Source of the DNA: Clostridia bacterium
GTDB lineage: Bacteria > Bacillota > Clostridia > Oscillospirales > Butyricicoccaceae
Assembly: GCA_017547995.1 (NCBI GenBank)
Contig: JAFYNW010000333.1
Location: 1 to 5,272, forward strand
Direction of reading: 5' to 3'
Length of the DNA: 5,272 bases
In this document: one piece after another, positions 4,881-5,272 of the stretch
Layout: every line of letters begins with the position of its first letter
How positions within the stretch are numbered: the first letter of the stretch is position 1
Position numbers and translations under genes: made by a program
Notes under the pieces: model-generated
The model's database searches: none
The model's input: only the letters and a program-made list of their open reading frames with translations
Told to the model about the DNA's origin: nothing

Positions 4881-5043
4881 AGTAGCCAGTGATTAAATCA
4901 GAGTGTGTTTAGCGGCGAGATATTTTTTGCCAGAATGGCTAAAAGCCGCAGGCAATACTTTGTGTATTAACGAGGATTTTTAGCCTTTATTGGCGGAAAA
5001 AGAGCCGCTGATGAACGCACTATTGATTTAAGCGGTGGTTACT
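4881..5043 (+). ncRNA. Candidate rod-shaped structured leader RNA
   Basis: Paired segments nest in order on both sides: AGTAGCCA (4881-4888) with TGGTTACT (5036-5043); TTAAATCA (4893-4900) with TGATTTAA (5024-5031); AGTGTGTT (4902-4909) with AACGCACT (5014-5021); AGCGGC (4911-4916) with GCCGCT (5004-5009); a T-run (4923-4928) with an A-run (4997-5001); GCCA (4929-4932) with TGGC (4991-4994); GGCTAAAA (4937-4944) with TTTTAGCC (4978-4985); and an apical hairpin AATAC/GTATT (4954-4958 with 4964-4968). Short internal loops separate them. Alternative pairings exist, for example AGCGGC with GCCGC at 4945-4949 and TTGCC with GGCAA (4927-4931 with 4951-4955). The structure lies between a promoter and the ribosome binding site, with no terminator after it. 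It could be a cis-regulatory leader, an independent small RNA of 6S-like shape, or a palindromic mobile element. I do not recognise a known riboswitch. Confidence 0.6.
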
Positions 5044-5067
5044 AAATGAACTGAAAGGACTATCCAC

Positions 5068-5272
5068 ATGACAAATACAATCACACTTAAAAACGGCGTC
5101 CGCATCGTTTACGAGCACGTGCCATCCATCCGCTCCTGCGCCCTCGGTATCTGGGTTGAAAGCGGCTCCCGTCACGAGCCTGAAGAGCTTTCCGGCATCT
5201 CCCACTTCATCGAGCACATGATGTTCAAGGTCACAGACAAGATGAATGCCGCTCAGCTTGCCGAAGCTTTCG
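5068..5272 (+). CDS. M16 family zinc metallopeptidase, N-terminal part (runs off the window)
   Basis: Only the first 68 codons are present. They begin MTNTITLKNGVRIVYEHVP and contain LGIWVESGSRHEPEELSGISHFIEHMMFK. The inverted zinc motif HxxEH is H46-F-I-E-H50, with H46 and H50 as metal ligands and E49 as the catalytic base. The family (insulinase/processing peptidase, as in Bacillus YmxG/MlpA) normally has a third ligand, a Glu some 75 residues later, beyond the window. Full members are usually about 400-430 residues. The residue after HMMFK is Val where Gly is common. GAAAGGA (5053-5059) lies eight bases before the ATG, which fixes the start. The gene follows a long structured leader and its own promoter, so it is a separate unit from the jag operon. 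Confidence 0.93.
   Translation, partial: MTNTITLKNGVRIVYEHVPSIRSCALGIWVESGSRHEPEELSGISHFIEHMMFKVTDKMNAAQLAEAF

Noticed and set aside
5060..5068. CTATCCACA overlapping the M16 start codon as a DnaA box
   Set aside because: It is a single copy with one mismatch, and its position is explained by the spacer between ribosome binding site and ATG.

Overview
The window looks like chromosomal DNA of a low-to-mid-GC Firmicute. A gut-type member of the class Clostridia, perhaps near Oscillospirales/Ruminococcaceae, fits best. The basis is the rpmH-rnpA-yidD-yidC-jag gene order, the AGGAGG-type ribosome binding sites, the sigma-A promoters (TTGACA-N17-TATAAT) and the style of palindromic intergenic repeats. 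The genus cannot be fixed from the sequence alone.

Layout. Positions 1-592 hold no gene. They contain an inverted repeat of about 80 bp (1-80 and 506-585), each arm carrying a complete outward-facing promoter and a ribosome binding site. The space between the arms is filled with palindromic repeat modules. The right arm drives a radical SAM protein of unknown substrate (593-1468). Positions 1469-1745 are intergenic: palindromic modules, then an AT-rich stretch. At 1746 a consensus promoter starts the conserved ribosome/membrane-biogenesis operon: rpmH (L34), an internal terminator or attenuator, rnpA (RNase P protein), yidD, yidC (membrane insertase) and jag/khpB (KH-R3H RNA-binding protein). 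The junctions are tight (TAATG overlaps at rnpA/yidD and yidC/jag, 11 nt between yidD and yidC). A strong intrinsic terminator closes the operon at 4454-4482. Positions 4483-4816 are again repeat-rich and without a gene. A promoter at 4817-4845 then precedes a leader of about 215 nt that folds on paper into one long rod-shaped hairpin (4881-5043). It ends just before the ribosome binding site of an M16 zinc metallopeptidase gene, which runs off the right edge.

How the genes fit together. L34, RNase P protein, YidD, YidC and Jag belong to the classical origin-linked cluster joining ribosome and RNA maturation with membrane protein insertion. The usual flanking genes are absent here: no dnaA upstream of rpmH, and no mnmE/mnmG after jag. 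The radical SAM and M16 genes appear to be separate transcription units.

Most notable signals: (1) the outward-facing promoter duplication at 1-80/506-585, implying a divergent related gene or inverted duplication just left of the window; (2) the long rod-like leader RNA before the M16 gene; (3) at least seven small palindromes with a fixed GTAGGG end but a different self-complementary stem in each copy, often arranged in inverted pairs.
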